A stretch of DNA of 64,000 bases from Xanthobacteraceae bacterium (GCA_029239875.1 JARBUD010000017.1:19753-83752); one strand, 5' to 3'. Shown: positions 48,928-62,454, counted from the first letter of the stretch. Notes: generated by a model not told the origin, from the letters alone. Translations and numbers: made by a program.

Positions 48928-50244
48928 ATGCGCGTTGCGATGATCGGTACGGGCTATGTCGGCCTGGTCTCCGGCACCTGCTTCTCCGACTTCGGCCACG
49001 AGGTCACCTGCATCGACAAGGACGCCGCCAAGATCGAGCGCCTCAAGGCCGGCGAGATGCCGATCTTCGAGCCGGGCCTCGACGACCTGGTACGCCGCAA
49101 CGTCACTGCGGGCCGGCTGCAATTCGACACCGACCTCACCCATGCGGTGCGTGAGGCCGAGGTCGTCTTCATCGCGGTGGGCACGCCCTCGCGCCGCGGC
49201 GACGGCCATGCCGACCTCTCCTATGTCCACGCGGCGGCGCGCGAGATCGCCCGCGCGGCGGACGGCTTTACGGTGGTCGTCACCAAGTCGACCGTGCCGG
49301 TCGGCACCGGCGCCGACCTCGAGCACATCATCCGCGAGGAGGCGCCCGACGCCGACATCGCGGTCGTCTCCAACCCGGAATTCCTCCGCGAGGGCGCGGC
49401 GATCGAGGACTTCAAGCGGCCGGACCGCATCGTCATCGGCACGAGCGACGAGCGGGCCCAGCACGTGATGGCGGCGCTCTACCGCCCGCTCTCGCTCAAC
49501 GCCGCGCCGCTCATGTTCACCGAGCGCAACACCGCCGAGCTGATCAAATACGCCAGCAACGCCTTCCTCGCGATGAAGATCACCTTCATCAACGAGATCG
49601 CCGACCTCTGCGAGAAGGTCGGCGGCGACGTGCAGGAAGTGGCACGCGGCATCGGCCTCGACCGGCGCATCGGCCCGAAATTCCTGCATGCCGGCCCGGG
49701 CTATGGCGGCTCCTGCTTCCCCAAGGACACGCTGGCGCTGATGCGTACGGCGCAGGAGGCCGGCACGCCGCTGCGGCTGATCGAGACCGTTACCACCGTC
49801 AACGACAGCCGCAAGGCCGCCATGGGCCGGCGCGTGCTCGACGCGCTGGAGGTGCCGGCGCGCGGCGCCACGGTCGGCGTGCTCGGCCTCACCTTCAAGC
49901 CGAACACCGACGACATGCGCGATAGCCCGGCGATCCATATCGTGCAGTCGCTGCTCGACCGCGGCGTGCGCGTGCGCGCCTATGACCCGGCCGGCATGGC
50001 GGAGGCGCGGAAGGTGCTGCCAGACGGCATCGACTATGCCTCGAGCTCCTATGACTGCGCCGAAGGGGCGGACTGCCTGGTCATCGTCACCGAATGGGAC
50101 GCCTTCCGCGCCCTCGACCTCGACCGGCTGAAGACCCTGCTGAAGAGCCCCATCGTGGTCGACCTGCGCAACATCTACCCGCCGGAAGACCTCATCGAGC
50201 GTGGCTTCAAATATGTCGGCGTCGGCCGCGGCAACGGCGACTGA
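48928..50244 (+). CDS. ugd: UDP-glucose 6-dehydrogenase
   Basis: This enzyme oxidises UDP-glucose to UDP-glucuronate for surface polysaccharides. The 438-residue product has the NAD loop MIGTGYVGLVSG, FIAVGTPS, the SNPEFLREG loop, catalytic Lys207 region (ELIKYASNAFLAMKI) and the thiolate Cys263 in GYGGSCFPKD. It stands alone, with no polysaccharide genes beside it. Confidence 0.96.
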   Translation: MRVAMIGTGYVGLVSGTCFSDFGHEVTCIDKDAAKIERLKAGEMPIFEPGLDDLVRRNVTAGRLQFDTDLTHAVREAEVVFIAVGTPSRRGDGHADLSYVHAAAREIARAADGFTVVVTKSTVPVGTGADLEHIIREEAPDADIAVVSNPEFLREGAAIEDFKRPDRIVIGTSDERAQHVMAALYRPLSLNAAPLMFTERNTAELIKYASNAFLAMKITFINEIADLCEKVGGDVQEVARGIGLDRRIGPKFLHAGPGYGGSCFPKDTLALMRTAQEAGTPLRLIETVTTVNDSRKAAMGRRVLDALEVPARGATVGVLGLTFKPNTDDMRDSPAIHIVQSLLDRGVRVRAYDPAGMAEARKVLPDGIDYASSSYDCAEGADCLVIVTEWDAFRALDLDRLKTLLKSPIVVDLRNIYPPEDLIERGFKYVGVGRGNGD

Positions 50245-50308
50245 GCTCGAAACGCCCATGCCGAACACCGGCGGGGTTGACCCGACGGGCTCATACCCTT
50301 GATCATAG

Positions 50309-50989
<681 letters not shown>

Positions 50990-51009
50990 GCGCACGTACG
51001 GGGCGGGCC

Positions 51010-52137
51010 ATGGCCGCGGCGGACATGCGCGAGAAGCGGGCCATATGGAGCGCGGCCCTCTGCGGCGCGCTGATCGGCGCCTATGCCAGCGCCGTCTTCC
51101 GCCCATCGCGTCGTCAGGATCCCGAGGCGCGCAGCGCCCTTGATGGCCCGTATCCGCCCGCGGACCTGCGTGCCGCCGGCAGCGCCGCGCTCGATGCCGG
51201 CCGCGGGCGCGTCGCCGACGCGCCGACGCGGATCCCCTATCGCGGCTGGCGTGACATCCTCGTGCGCACCTTCAACGAATTCTTCGCCGACCGCGTGCTG
51301 AGCCTCTCGGCCGGCGTCACCTTCTACGCGCTGCTCGCCGTCTTCCCGGCGCTGGCGGCCTTCATCTCGCTCTATGGCCTCTTTCTCGATCCGGCGAGCA
51401 TCCAGGGTCAGCTCGAGGCGGCCTCCTGGTTCCTGCCGGCAGGCGCTATCGAGGTGATGCATGATCAGATCGCGCGCCTGCTGGCGAACGGCCCGTCCGG
51501 CCTCGGCGTGCGGTTCTTCTTCAGCCTCGCTCTGGCGCTGTGGAGCGCCAATGCCGGCACCAAGGCGGTGATCGAGGCGCTCAACGTCGCCTATGAGGAA
51601 GAGGAGCGGCGCTCCTTCGTCAGGCTCACCCTCGTCACCCTCGGCTTCACCCTCGCCGCCATCCTCTTCGCGGTGGTGGCGCTGGCGGCGGTGGTGGCGC
51701 TGCCGCTGGTGCTGAAGGTGCTCTACCTGCCGAGCGGCACGGAGTGGCTGATCTCGCTGCTGCGCTGGCCGGCCCTCGCCGTGGTGGTGGCGCTGGTCAT
51801 CACCGTCGTCTACCGCTTCGGCCCCTGCCGCCAGCGGCCGCAATGGCGCTGGGTCAGCATGGGCAGCGCGGTCGCCGCCGTGCTCTGGCTGGCGGCGTCC
51901 GTCGCCTTCTCCTGGTATGTGAGCCGCTTCGCCTCCTATGAGCAGACCTACGGCTCGCTCGGCGCCGTCGTCGGCTTCATGGTGTGGATCTGGCTCTCGG
52001 TGACGGTGGTCCTGCTGGGCGCCGAGCTGAACGCCGAGATCGAGCACCAGACGGCGCTCGACACCACCACCGGCCCGCCCCTGCCGATGGGCGTGCGCGG
52101 GGCGGAGATGGCGGACACGCTCGGCGCGGCGCAGTGA
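51010..52137 (+). CDS. YihY/BrkB-family inner-membrane protein
   Basis: The 375-residue product has an N-terminal hydrophobic stretch, then the family core: DRVLSLSAGVTFYALLAVFPALAAFIS, LWSANAGTKAVIEALNVAYEE, a set of six membrane segments and YGSLGAVVGFMVWIWLSVTVVLLGAELNAE near the end. The family is annotated as YihY/virulence factor BrkB; despite the RNase BN name in old databases it is not a nuclease. It begins 20 bases after the preceding small gene. Confidence 0.92.
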   Translation: MAAADMREKRAIWSAALCGALIGAYASAVFRPSRRQDPEARSALDGPYPPADLRAAGSAALDAGRGRVADAPTRIPYRGWRDILVRTFNEFFADRVLSLSAGVTFYALLAVFPALAAFISLYGLFLDPASIQGQLEAASWFLPAGAIEVMHDQIARLLANGPSGLGVRFFFSLALALWSANAGTKAVIEALNVAYEEEERRSFVRLTLVTLGFTLAAILFAVVALAAVVALPLVLKVLYLPSGTEWLISLLRWPALAVVVALVITVVYRFGPCRQRPQWRWVSMGSAVAAVLWLAASVAFSWYVSRFASYEQTYGSLGAVVGFMVWIWLSVTVVLLGAELNAEIEHQTALDTTTGPPLPMGVRGAEMADTLGAAQ

Positions 52138-52146
52138 GCGCCGCCG

Positions 52147-52650
52147 TCAGGGGCAGCGCGACAGGATGCGCCGCGTCGCCGCGGTCACGCCGTCGAGCGA
52201 GAACACGTAGCTGGTGTCGTTGCCGCGCGCCGAGGTGGCGCTGATCGCCATCTGCGAGCCGCTCCGCAGCGCCTCCAGGAAGGCCGGCTCGCGCTCGGCG
52301 CGGCGCAGCCAGGCGCCCTTGCCGTCGGTGAACATGGTGAAGCTGTCCTCGCCGATGCTGGCGATCACCTGCGAACCCTCGGCGAAGTCGTAGCCGGTCT
52401 GGAAGCTGACCTCGGTGCGCGACGGGCTGCGCTCGGTGGCGGTGACGAAGAAGGCGACGTCGCCATGGTTGAGATTGGCCGGCCGCTTCGCGCTCGGCCA
52501 GCTGATGGCGTAGCACTCCGGCTTGCCGTCAACCTTGTAGGTGTAGGCGCTCCAGTCCTTGAACTGTCCCATCTCGGTCACCTGGGCAGCCATGGCGTCG
52601 GCAGCGGCGAAGGTCAGCAGGCCGAAAGCGAGGGCAGTTCTTCCGATCAT
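52147..52650 (-). CDS. Invasion-associated locus B (IalB)-like exported protein
   Basis: The 167-residue product has a signal peptide (ending DAMA-A near 22), CYAISWPSAKRP with the family's first cysteine, and the C-terminal YVFSLDGVTAATRRILSRC that resembles the IalB SLxGFxxAxxxL-C ending. IalB-family proteins are periplasmic or envelope-associated; in Bartonella one member aids erythrocyte invasion, but most relatives are in free-living species. The two cysteines may pair. Confidence 0.8.
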   Translation of the reverse strand: MIGRTALAFGLLTFAAADAMAAQVTEMGQFKDWSAYTYKVDGKPECYAISWPSAKRPANLNHGDVAFFVTATERSPSRTEVSFQTGYDFAEGSQVIASIGEDSFTMFTDGKGAWLRRAEREPAFLEALRSGSQMAISATSARGNDTSYVFSLDGVTAATRRILSRCP

Positions 52651-52826
52651 CGGGCTCGAAGCTCCTGTCGTTGGTACTGGGACAGGGCAACCTTGCCAGC
52701 GCGATTTAAGAAAGGGTTAAGGTCGGTCTCCAGCGGGGCACCGCTAGACCGTCAGCGTGCGCGAGAATCCAGGCGGTTCGCGGGGTATGCCGGAGGGGGA
52801 AGATTTTTGAATTTTCGGTGAGGGCC

Positions 52827-52902
52827 TGGTGGAGCCGAGGGGATTTGAACCCCTGACCTCTGCAGTGCGATTGCAGCGCTCTCCCAACTGAGCTACGGCC
52901 CC
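52827..52902 (-). tRNA. tRNA-Ala, anticodon CGC
   Basis: The 76-base minus-strand cloverleaf begins GGGGCCGTAGCTCAGTTGG and ends with an encoded CCA. The anticodon stem CTGCA/TGCAG closes the loop ATCGCAC, giving anticodon CGC (reads GCG). The acceptor stem contains the G3-U70 pair that is the alanine identity element, and the T-loop is GGTTCAAATCC. It stands alone. Confidence 0.96.
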
Positions 52903-53073
52903 AGGCTGTCAGGCCGCGCCTTGTACGGTCGCGGCCCGCCCGCTGTCAAGGCGAGTTCGTGCCCTCGGGCAAGGACCATGTGAATGAGGGTTGCCGCAAT
53001 GCGGCAGCGCCTTTAAGCATCTTGGCGGCGCACCCTTCCGTTGCGCGCCGACGCCCCCGTTCCGAGGCTCGCG

Positions 53074-53358
53074 ATGTATTCGCTTCTCTGGCTGTTCGAC
53101 ACGATCATCACGCTCTACGTCTGGATTCTCATCGGCTCGGCCATCCTGTCGTGGCTGGTGGCGTTCAATGTCGTCAATCCGCACAACCCGTTCGTCCGCA
53201 ACGTCGGCGAGTTCCTCTGGCGGGTGACCGAGCCGGTGCTGGCGCCGATCCGCCGCATCCTGCCCAATCTCGGTGGCATCGACATCTCGCCGGTCATCCT
53301 GATCATCCTGCTCTACTTCATCCGCAACCTCGTCTTCGAGGTCGTGGCCGGCGCGTGA
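53074..53358 (+). CDS. YggT-family membrane protein
   Basis: The 94-residue product starts at ATG 53074 with GAGG upstream. It has two membrane helices (about 4-28 and 72-92) around [29 protein letters not shown], the family signature (Asn-Pro-rich loop and TEPxLxPIR). YggT proteins are linked to osmotic stress and, in other phyla, to thylakoid or division-site organisation. It overlaps the next gene by GTGA. Confidence 0.92.
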   Translation: MYSLLWLFDTIITLYVWILIGSAILSWLVAFNVVNPHNPFVRNVGEFLWRVTEPVLAPIRRILPNLGGIDISPVILIILLYFIRNLVFEVVAGA

Positions 53359-53675
53359 GCGCGCCGCTTCCCTGGACGCTCGCGCCCGACGGGCTCGTGG
53401 TGACCGTGCGGGCGACGCCGCGTGGGGGCCGCGACGCCATAGACGGGCTTGTGGAGCTCGGTGACGGGCGGACGGCGCTGAAGGCGCGCGTCTCCGTCGC
53501 GGCGGAGGACGGCAAGGCGAACGCGGCACTGGGCAAGCTCCTCGCCAAGGCCGCCGGCATCGCGCCCTCGCGGGTGGAACTCGTCTCCGGCGCCACCGGC
53601 CGCACCAAGAGCTTCAAGCTGAACGGCGACGCCGCGGACATCGCTGCGCGGCTGCAGGCGCTGATCGGCGAATGA
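53355..53675 (+). CDS. DUF167 (YggU-like) protein
   Basis: The 106-residue protein is read from GTG at 53355, which overlaps the yggT stop. Family features are [44 protein letters not shown] and [18 protein letters not shown]. The yggT-DUF167 pair is conserved in proteobacteria. The biochemical function is unknown. Confidence 0.93.
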   Translation: MSAPLPWTLAPDGLVVTVRATPRGGRDAIDGLVELGDGRTALKARVSVAAEDGKANAALGKLLAKAAGIAPSRVELVSGATGRTKSFKLNGDAADIAARLQALIGE

Positions 53676-53718
53676 GGCGCGGGGCGCCCCTGCACTTCCT
53701 CTTTCACCTGGATCGACC

Positions 53719-53824
53719 TCACCCTGAGGTGCCCGGCGCCAGCCGGGCCTCGAAGGGTGGGCGTCCGGGTGCACTGAAACGAGCATCCTTCGAGGCCGCC
53801 TGCGGCGGCACCTCAGGATGAGGT
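53719..53824. repeat. Palindromic repeat doublet, family A copy 6
   Basis: Two units lie at 53720-53761 (ACCCTGAGG, inner CCCGGC / GCCGGG, CCTCGAAGGGTGG) and 53781-53823 (GCATCCTTCGAGG, inner CCGCC / GGCGG, CACCTCAGGATGAGG). The first unit has changed CATCCT to CACCCT and AGGATG to AGGGTG together, keeping the outer stem paired. It lies between convergent DUF167 and GNAT genes. Confidence 0.85.
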
Positions 53825-53864
53825 TCTATTGTGGGGGAGCGAAGACAGCGGGCCGGCCGAAGCC

Positions 53865-54374
53865 TCAGCCGTTCCAGCCGAAGGCCAGCTTCTCCAGCGT
53901 GCGGCTGCCGAAGGTCTCGGTCGAGCGGGCGACGCCGGTTCCGCCCATGGCACGGTAGAAGCCCAGCGCCGGCTCGTTGGCCGCCAGCGCCCACACCGCC
54001 AGACCCTCGAAGCCGGCGGTGACAAGCTCCTTGCGCGCATCGGTGAACAGGCGGCGGCCGAAGCCGAGCCCCTGATATTCCGGCCGCAGATAGAGCTCGT
54101 AGATCTCGCCCTCATAGGGCAGGCCGCGGGCGCGGTTGCGCCCGACATTGGCATAGCCGGCAATGGCGTCGCCGAAGGTGAGCACCACCACCCGGGAGCC
54201 GCGCCGCAGCGCCGTCTCCCACCAGGCGGGACCGCGGCGCTGGATCATCTTCTCCAGCTCGGCGCCGGGGATGAGGCCGCGATAGGCCGTGCGCCACGCC
54301 GAGTCATGGATCTCGGCGATGTCGGCGGCATCGGCCGGGCGAGCCCGGCGCGTCTCGATAAGAAGCGTGCTCAT
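53865..54374 (-). CDS. GNAT-family N-acetyltransferase
   Basis: The 169-residue product from ATG 54374 contains the acetyl-CoA loop RPEYQGLGFGRRLFTDARKEL and the following ANEPALGFYRAMGG, characteristic of GNAT enzymes. IYELYLRPEYQGLG is the classic beta-4/alpha-3 region. The substrate is unknown. Start at 54374 chosen over a longer form from 54410, which lacks conserved character. Confidence 0.88.
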   Translation of the reverse strand: MSTLLIETRRARPADAADIAEIHDSAWRTAYRGLIPGAELEKMIQRRGPAWWETALRRGSRVVVLTFGDAIAGYANVGRNRARGLPYEGEIYELYLRPEYQGLGFGRRLFTDARKELVTAGFEGLAVWALAANEPALGFYRAMGGTGVARSTETFGSRTLEKLAFGWNG

Positions 54375-54497
54375 CGATCTAATGGGAGCAAATGTGCTCC
54401 CTTCGATCAAGGGCTTTCATCGTCAAAAGCACGTTCGATCCACCAGGGCGTTGCGCGGACGCCACGCCGGTGGGCCGGACAGACAGGTGCCGAAGGC

Positions 54498-56327
<1,830 letters not shown>

Positions 56328-56443
56328 ATGGAAACACCAAAAAGCGGGCCCGAGACGGACCCGGACCCGCGTGAATTTTGCGGCGCACTATACTCAGAAA
56401 GCCTGTGAAGGCAACGACGGCGCCGCACGGCCTGTCGGAGGGT

Positions 56444-57107
<664 letters not shown>

Positions 57108-57123
57108 GAACGGGTTCCAGACA

Positions 57124-57220
57124 ATGTCATGCCCGGACTTGGTCCGGGCATACGCGCCTTGGACCGCGCGACGTGGAAGACTATGTCGTGGATCCCCGGG
57201 CCAAGCCCGGGGATGACGGC
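57124..57220. repeat. Palindromic repeat doublet, family B copy 3
   Basis: Units lie at 57124-57155 (GTCATGCCCGGACTTGGTCCGGGCAT) and 57186-57220 (GTGGATCCCCGGGCCAAGCC..GGGATGACGG). Stem bases differ between units but remain paired (GCCCGGAC/GTCCGGGC against CCCCGGGC/GCCCGGGG). The doublet lies between convergent genes. Confidence 0.8.
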
Positions 57221-57255
57221 ATACCAGGCCGTCCGCGCCCGCCTGAATTAGGCCC

Positions 57256-58368
57256 CTACCCCGCCGGCTTCTTCGCCCAGGGGCCGAAGCGCCCCTCCGG
57301 CTGGGCGGCGCGCAGCATCATCATCTCGCCGACATTCTCCGGGGAAAGCAGCCCGACCAGCCGCCCGCCCGCATCGGTCACGCCGACCACCGGCGCGCCG
57401 CTCTCGGTGATGAGCTTGAGCGCGCGGTCGAGCGGCGAGCGCACCGGCACCGTCGGCACCTCCGCCATCGCCTCCAGTACCGAGGCGGTCGGCCCCTTCG
57501 CCTGCAGCGCGTGGATCATGGCATCGCGGGTGAGCACGCCGCGCAGATGCGTCGCGCCGTCGACGATGGGGAATTCCTTCTGCGTGGTGCGGATCAGCGC
57601 CTCGGCGGCGTCGCCCACGCTCGCCTGCGGCCCCAGCGTCTCGAACTGGGTGATCATCGCGTCCTCGACCAGCAGCCCCTGCGCCGCCTGCTTCATCTGC
57701 ACCGCGCCGGCCTCGCTGGAGGCGGCAAGGAAAACGAAGACGGCGATGATGATCAGCATCGGGTTGCCGAAGATGCCGAGGAGGCCGAGGCCGATGGCCA
57801 GCGCCTGACCGATGGAGGCGGCGGTCTGTGTGGCCTGAGCGTGGCTCATGTTCATGGCGAGGATCGCCCGCAGCACCCGCCCGCCGTCCATCGGGAAGGC
57901 GGGGATGAGATTGAACACGACGAGGAAGATGTTGGCCGCCGCGAGCTTCGCCAGCAGGCTGGTGTTGGGGTTCTCGATGCTCTCGATGTGCTCCATGCCG
58001 ACATGGCCGCCGAGGAAGATCAGCAGCACGAGCGCGATGACCACGTTCACCGCCGGCCCGGCCAGCGCCACGATCAGCTCCTCGGACGGCTTCTCCGGGA
58101 TGCGTTCCAGCCGGGCGATGCCGCCGAACGGCCAGAGCGTCACCTCCGGCGTGTTCACGCCGTAGCGCCGCGCCGCGAAGATGTGCCCGAACTCGTGCAG
58201 CAGCACGCAGAGGAACAAGAGCGCCACGAAGGCGACGCCCTCCCAGGCCGCCCCGGCGCCGCCCTGCTGGTAATAGGCGGCCCAGATCCAGATCAGGAAC
58301 AGAAGGAAGGTGACGTGGATGCGGACCGCGGTGCCGTAGACATGGGCGACGGTGAGCGACCAGGGCAT
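57256..58368 (-). CDS. Site-2 protease family zinc metalloprotease with two CBS domains
   Basis: This is an intramembrane protease of the M50 family. The 370-residue product has the zinc motif HEFGH at 58-62 within membrane helix 2, and NLIPAFPMDGGR with the third ligand Asp161. There are about six membrane segments, and a C-terminal pair of CBS domains (about 230-350, e.g. TLGPQASVGDAAEALIRT and RGVLTRDAMIHAL) that usually bind adenine nucleotides. The substrate is unknown; CBS-linked members are thought to sense energy status. Confidence 0.93.
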   Translation of the reverse strand: MPWSLTVAHVYGTAVRIHVTFLLFLIWIWAAYYQQGGAGAAWEGVAFVALLFLCVLLHEFGHIFAARRYGVNTPEVTLWPFGGIARLERIPEKPSEELIVALAGPAVNVVIALVLLIFLGGHVGMEHIESIENPNTSLLAKLAAANIFLVVFNLIPAFPMDGGRVLRAILAMNMSHAQATQTAASIGQALAIGLGLLGIFGNPMLIIIAVFVFLAASSEAGAVQMKQAAQGLLVEDAMITQFETLGPQASVGDAAEALIRTTQKEFPIVDGATHLRGVLTRDAMIHALQAKGPTASVLEAMAEVPTVPVRSPLDRALKLITESGAPVVGVTDAGGRLVGLLSPENVGEMMMLRAAQPEGRFGPWAKKPAG

Positions 58369-58506
58369 GGGAATCTCCTAGGGCGGGCGGCACACAGCAT
58401 AACCGCACCGCCGTGACAGGACAGCGGATTTGCCCGCATTCCCGCGCCGCCTCACAGGGAACCCGCCTTCCGCCGCCGTGTTGCCCCTGTAACCAGGAGG
58501 CATCCC

Positions 58507-59004
58507 ATGGACCACAAGACGACGGAACAGGCCATCGATCATGTCTGGGAGATGATGGAGGACATCCGCACCTGCATGCTGGTGACCAAGCAGGGGCTCA
58601 CCTTGCGCGGCCGGCCGATGCACGCCTTCCCCTCGCGCGAGGAGGGCTGCGTGTGGTTCCTCACCGACCGGCGCGGCCATGCCGACGACGAGCTCGCCCG
58701 CGACCCGCAGGGCGCGCTCACCTTCGCCAACGCCTCGAAGAACGACTTCCTGTCGGTGTCGGGCGAGTGCGAGGTGAGCGACGACCGCGCCAAGGTCGAC
58801 GAATTGTGGAACGACGCCGCCCGCGCCTACTGGCCGGAGGGCAGGGGCGATCCCAACATCCGCGTGCTGCGTTTCCTGCCGAGCGACGCGGAATATTGGG
58901 ACGGCACGGCAAGCTCGATCATGATCACACTGAAGATGGCCGCCGCCCGCCTGAAGGGCGAGCGCGCCGACCTCGGCGACAACCGCAAGGTGCCGCTGGA
59001 GTAG
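58507..59004 (+). CDS. Pyridoxamine 5'-phosphate oxidase-fold protein (general stress protein 26 type)
   Basis: The 165-residue product has the split-barrel flavin-binding layout: MLVTKQGLTLRGRPMHAF, CVWFLTDRRGHADDELARDP, LTFANASKNDFLSVSGECEV and the C-terminal EYWDGTASSIM. This is the pattern of general stress FMN-binding proteins such as Xanthomonas Gsp26. Flavin binding is expected; the substrate is unknown. AGGAGG lies 6 bases before the ATG. Confidence 0.88.
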   Translation: MDHKTTEQAIDHVWEMMEDIRTCMLVTKQGLTLRGRPMHAFPSREEGCVWFLTDRRGHADDELARDPQGALTFANASKNDFLSVSGECEVSDDRAKVDELWNDAARAYWPEGRGDPNIRVLRFLPSDAEYWDGTASSIMITLKMAAARLKGERADLGDNRKVPLE

Positions 59005-59047
59005 ACAGTATCTCCCGTCGCGGAACAGGATCGGAACGGAGGCAGGC

Positions 59048-59425
59048 GTGATCCACCATGTCTCGGTAGGGACGAACGATGTCGAGCGCTCGAAGCGCTT
59101 CTACGATGCCGTCCTGCCCATCGTCGGCATATTGCCTATGGCAGAAGACGAGAGCGGCCTAGGCTACGGCAGCGGCACGTTCCACTTCAGCGTTCAGGTT
59201 CCCATCGATGGGAAGCCTGCGACCGTGGGCAATGGCACCCATATCGCCTTTGCCGCCGAGGACCGTTCGATGGTCGATCGCTTCTACGCCGCCGCGTTGA
59301 AGCATGGCGGCAGCGACGACGGCGCTCCGGGGCTGCGGCCGGAGTACGACGCCAACTATTACGGCGCGTTTGTCCGCGATCCGGACGGCCACAAGATCGA
59401 AGCGGTGACCTACTCCGCAAAGTAG
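59048..59425 (+). CDS. VOC-family protein
   Basis: The 125-residue protein starts at GTG 59048 with CGGAGG upstream. The fold is clear: IHHVSVGTNDVERSKRFYDAVL at the start and NYYGAFVRDPDGHKIEAVTY at the end (DPDGxxIE). The last strand is similar to the VOC protein at 15326-15763. Base composition is a little lower in GC than the neighbours, judged by eye, as for the following gene. Confidence 0.9.
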   Translation: MIHHVSVGTNDVERSKRFYDAVLPIVGILPMAEDESGLGYGSGTFHFSVQVPIDGKPATVGNGTHIAFAAEDRSMVDRFYAAALKHGGSDDGAPGLRPEYDANYYGAFVRDPDGHKIEAVTYSAK

Positions 59426-59443
59426 CCCCTGACGGAGGCGCCC

Positions 59444-60337
59444 ATGCCGAGCCCTCGCTACGCGATTGTCGAAGCCCCTTCCACGCTGGGTCTGGCGACC
59501 GACGGAGTGGAGCGCTTGTCCCGAGAGCTTCTGGACCTCGACCTTGCCGAACGCATCCATGCGCGCCGCGCCGGACGGCTGACGGTGCCTGCGAAGGACC
59601 CGACGCCCGATCCCGAGACGGGCACCCTCAACGCCAAGGCGATTGCGGCCTGGTCGCCCGAGCTCGCCGACGCGGTGGAAGCGGTGCTGGACACCGGCGA
59701 ATTCCCGGTGGTGCTGGGCGGCGATTGCACGATCCTTCTGGGCTCGATGCTCGCGTTTCGTCGGCGCGGCCGCTACGGCCTGTTCTTCGTCGACGGCAAT
59801 GCCGACTTCTTCCAGCCCGAGGCGGAGCCCAATGGCGAGGGCGCCTCGATGGACCTCGCCTTCGTCACCGGCCACGGTCCGCCGCTGCTGAGCGACATCG
59901 AAGGTCGCGGTCCTCTGGTCCGCCCCGAGGACGCAGTCGCCTTCGCGTATCGCGATCACAAGGACCAGCAGGAGTTCGGAAGCCAGCCGCTCCCCGAGGA
60001 GCTCAAGGTGCTCGACCTCCCCGCCGTGCGCGCCGCGGGCATCGAGGCCGCCGCGCGCGAAGCGGTCGATCACCTGACGCGTCCAGGGCTGGACGGCTTC
60101 TTCATCCATCTCGACGCCGACTGCCTCGACGACGCCATCATGCCGGCCGTCGATTTCCGCGTGCCCGGCGGGTTGTCGTGGGACGAACTCGCGGTCGCGC
60201 TCCGGATTGCCCTGGCGAGCGGCAAGGCCGTCGGCATCGAGATCACCATCTACAATCCGCGCCTCGATGAGGACGGCAGCGCCGGGCGAGCCCTGGCCGA
60301 CCTGCTGGCCGCGGCGCTGGGACCAGCACCGCCTTGA
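59444..60337 (+). CDS. Arginase/agmatinase-fold protein with altered metal ligands
   Basis: The 297-residue product has the three ureohydrolase motif regions, but with changes: the GGDH site reads GGDCT (Cys95), the DxHxD site reads DGNAD (Asp117, Asn119, Asp121), while HLDADCLDD keeps the third motif. True arginases use His at the first two of these. The family includes members of unknown substrate with such changes, so arginase activity should not be assumed. It follows the VOC gene by 18 bases, suggesting co-transcription. Confidence 0.82.
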   Translation: MPSPRYAIVEAPSTLGLATDGVERLSRELLDLDLAERIHARRAGRLTVPAKDPTPDPETGTLNAKAIAAWSPELADAVEAVLDTGEFPVVLGGDCTILLGSMLAFRRRGRYGLFFVDGNADFFQPEAEPNGEGASMDLAFVTGHGPPLLSDIEGRGPLVRPEDAVAFAYRDHKDQQEFGSQPLPEELKVLDLPAVRAAGIEAAAREAVDHLTRPGLDGFFIHLDADCLDDAIMPAVDFRVPGGLSWDELAVALRIALASGKAVGIEITIYNPRLDEDGSAGRALADLLAAALGPAPP

Positions 60338-60397
60338 GCACGGCGGGCGACCAAACGATGTCATCCGGACGGCGGCGCGGCCGATCCGGCATCGCTT

Positions 60398-60562
60398 CCC
60401 TCTCCCCGCACGCCGGGCGAGAGGGTCGAGGGTGAGGGGTCAGAGGCCACACATCGTGATGCCCCCTCACCCGCTTTGGGGAAGGTCGTGAATGTGTCAC
60501 GGCCGGGCTCGGCCGGGCCATCTCTTCTGAAATCACGTCCGTGGATGCCCGGCATAATGCCT
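60398..60562. repeat. Inverted repeats (CCCTCTC/GAGAGGG and GGTGAGGGG/CCCCTCACC) and a degenerate family B doublet
   Basis: CCCTCTC at 60398-60404 pairs with GAGAGGG at 60419-60425; GGTGAGGGG at 60431-60439 pairs with CCCCTCACC at 60463-60471. A degenerate family B unit (GTCACGGCCGGGCTCGGCC...) follows at 60494-60520, and a second fragment at about 60538-60562. This fills most of the gap between the arginase-fold gene and argG. Confidence 0.7.
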
Positions 60563-60583
60563 AGCATGCCGTGGCTTCGGCGA

Positions 60584-61810
<1,227 letters not shown>

Positions 61811-61905
61811 GTCACGTTCCAGGGAGAGAAGCCGAGCTTGGTAAAAGCGCGCGGACTATAGGCATGGCCGACATATGTGCAAGCCGCGCCTGCGCCGCAG
61901 CGTTC

Positions 61906-62445
61906 TCAGGGCGCGGGCGGACCCGCCGGCGGCGGCGACCCGGCGGTGCCGGCCGGCGGCACGGGTGTGGTCGCCGCTGATGGCGGCAGCGATGTCGCGC
62001 GCCCGACCGGCTTCCAGAAGCCGGAGCTCCAGCCGGCGATCAGCCAATAGGCCAGCCCGCCGGCAAGACCCGCCGCGACGATGTAGAGGTCGCCGTTGAA
62101 GTCGGACGGCGCCCGATCATAGGGCGCGAAGACCGTGGTGGCGAGCCAGGCCGAGACCGCGCCGTTCGCCACGTGGAATATCCAGCTGCGTATGGCGAAG
62201 GCCTCGGCGAACAGGATGCCGATGGTCGCCACCGCCCACATGGAAAGCGAAACGATCATGAGCAGATAGCTCGCGACCGCCAGCGTGTCGAAGGTCGCCG
62301 CCGCCTGGTCCGGCGAGATGTCGGCGAGCACATCGCCGAGCCGCCAATAGCCGATCAGCACCACCAGCATGGTGGCGATGAAGCCGGCGACCATGCCGAG
62401 CGGCACCACGATCAGCCGCAGCAGGAGGCGCAGCAGCCAATCCAT
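61906..62445 (-). CDS. Hypothetical membrane protein between rlmN and argG
   Basis: The 179-residue product has four hydrophobic segments (about 9-33, 55-85, 88-108 and 120-140) and a Pro/Ala/Gly-rich C-terminal tail from about 150. No family is recognised, but a membrane protein at this position between rlmN and argG is common in Hyphomicrobiales. It begins 9 bases after rlmN ends, so the two are likely one transcript. Confidence 0.78.
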   Translation of the reverse strand: MDWLLRLLLRLIVVPLGMVAGFIATMLVVLIGYWRLGDVLADISPDQAAATFDTLAVASYLLMIVSLSMWAVATIGILFAEAFAIRSWIFHVANGAVSAWLATTVFAPYDRAPSDFNGDLYIVAAGLAGGLAYWLIAGWSSGFWKPVGRATSLPPSAATTPVPPAGTAGSPPPAGPPAP

Positions 62446-62454
62446 GCCCGCCGC

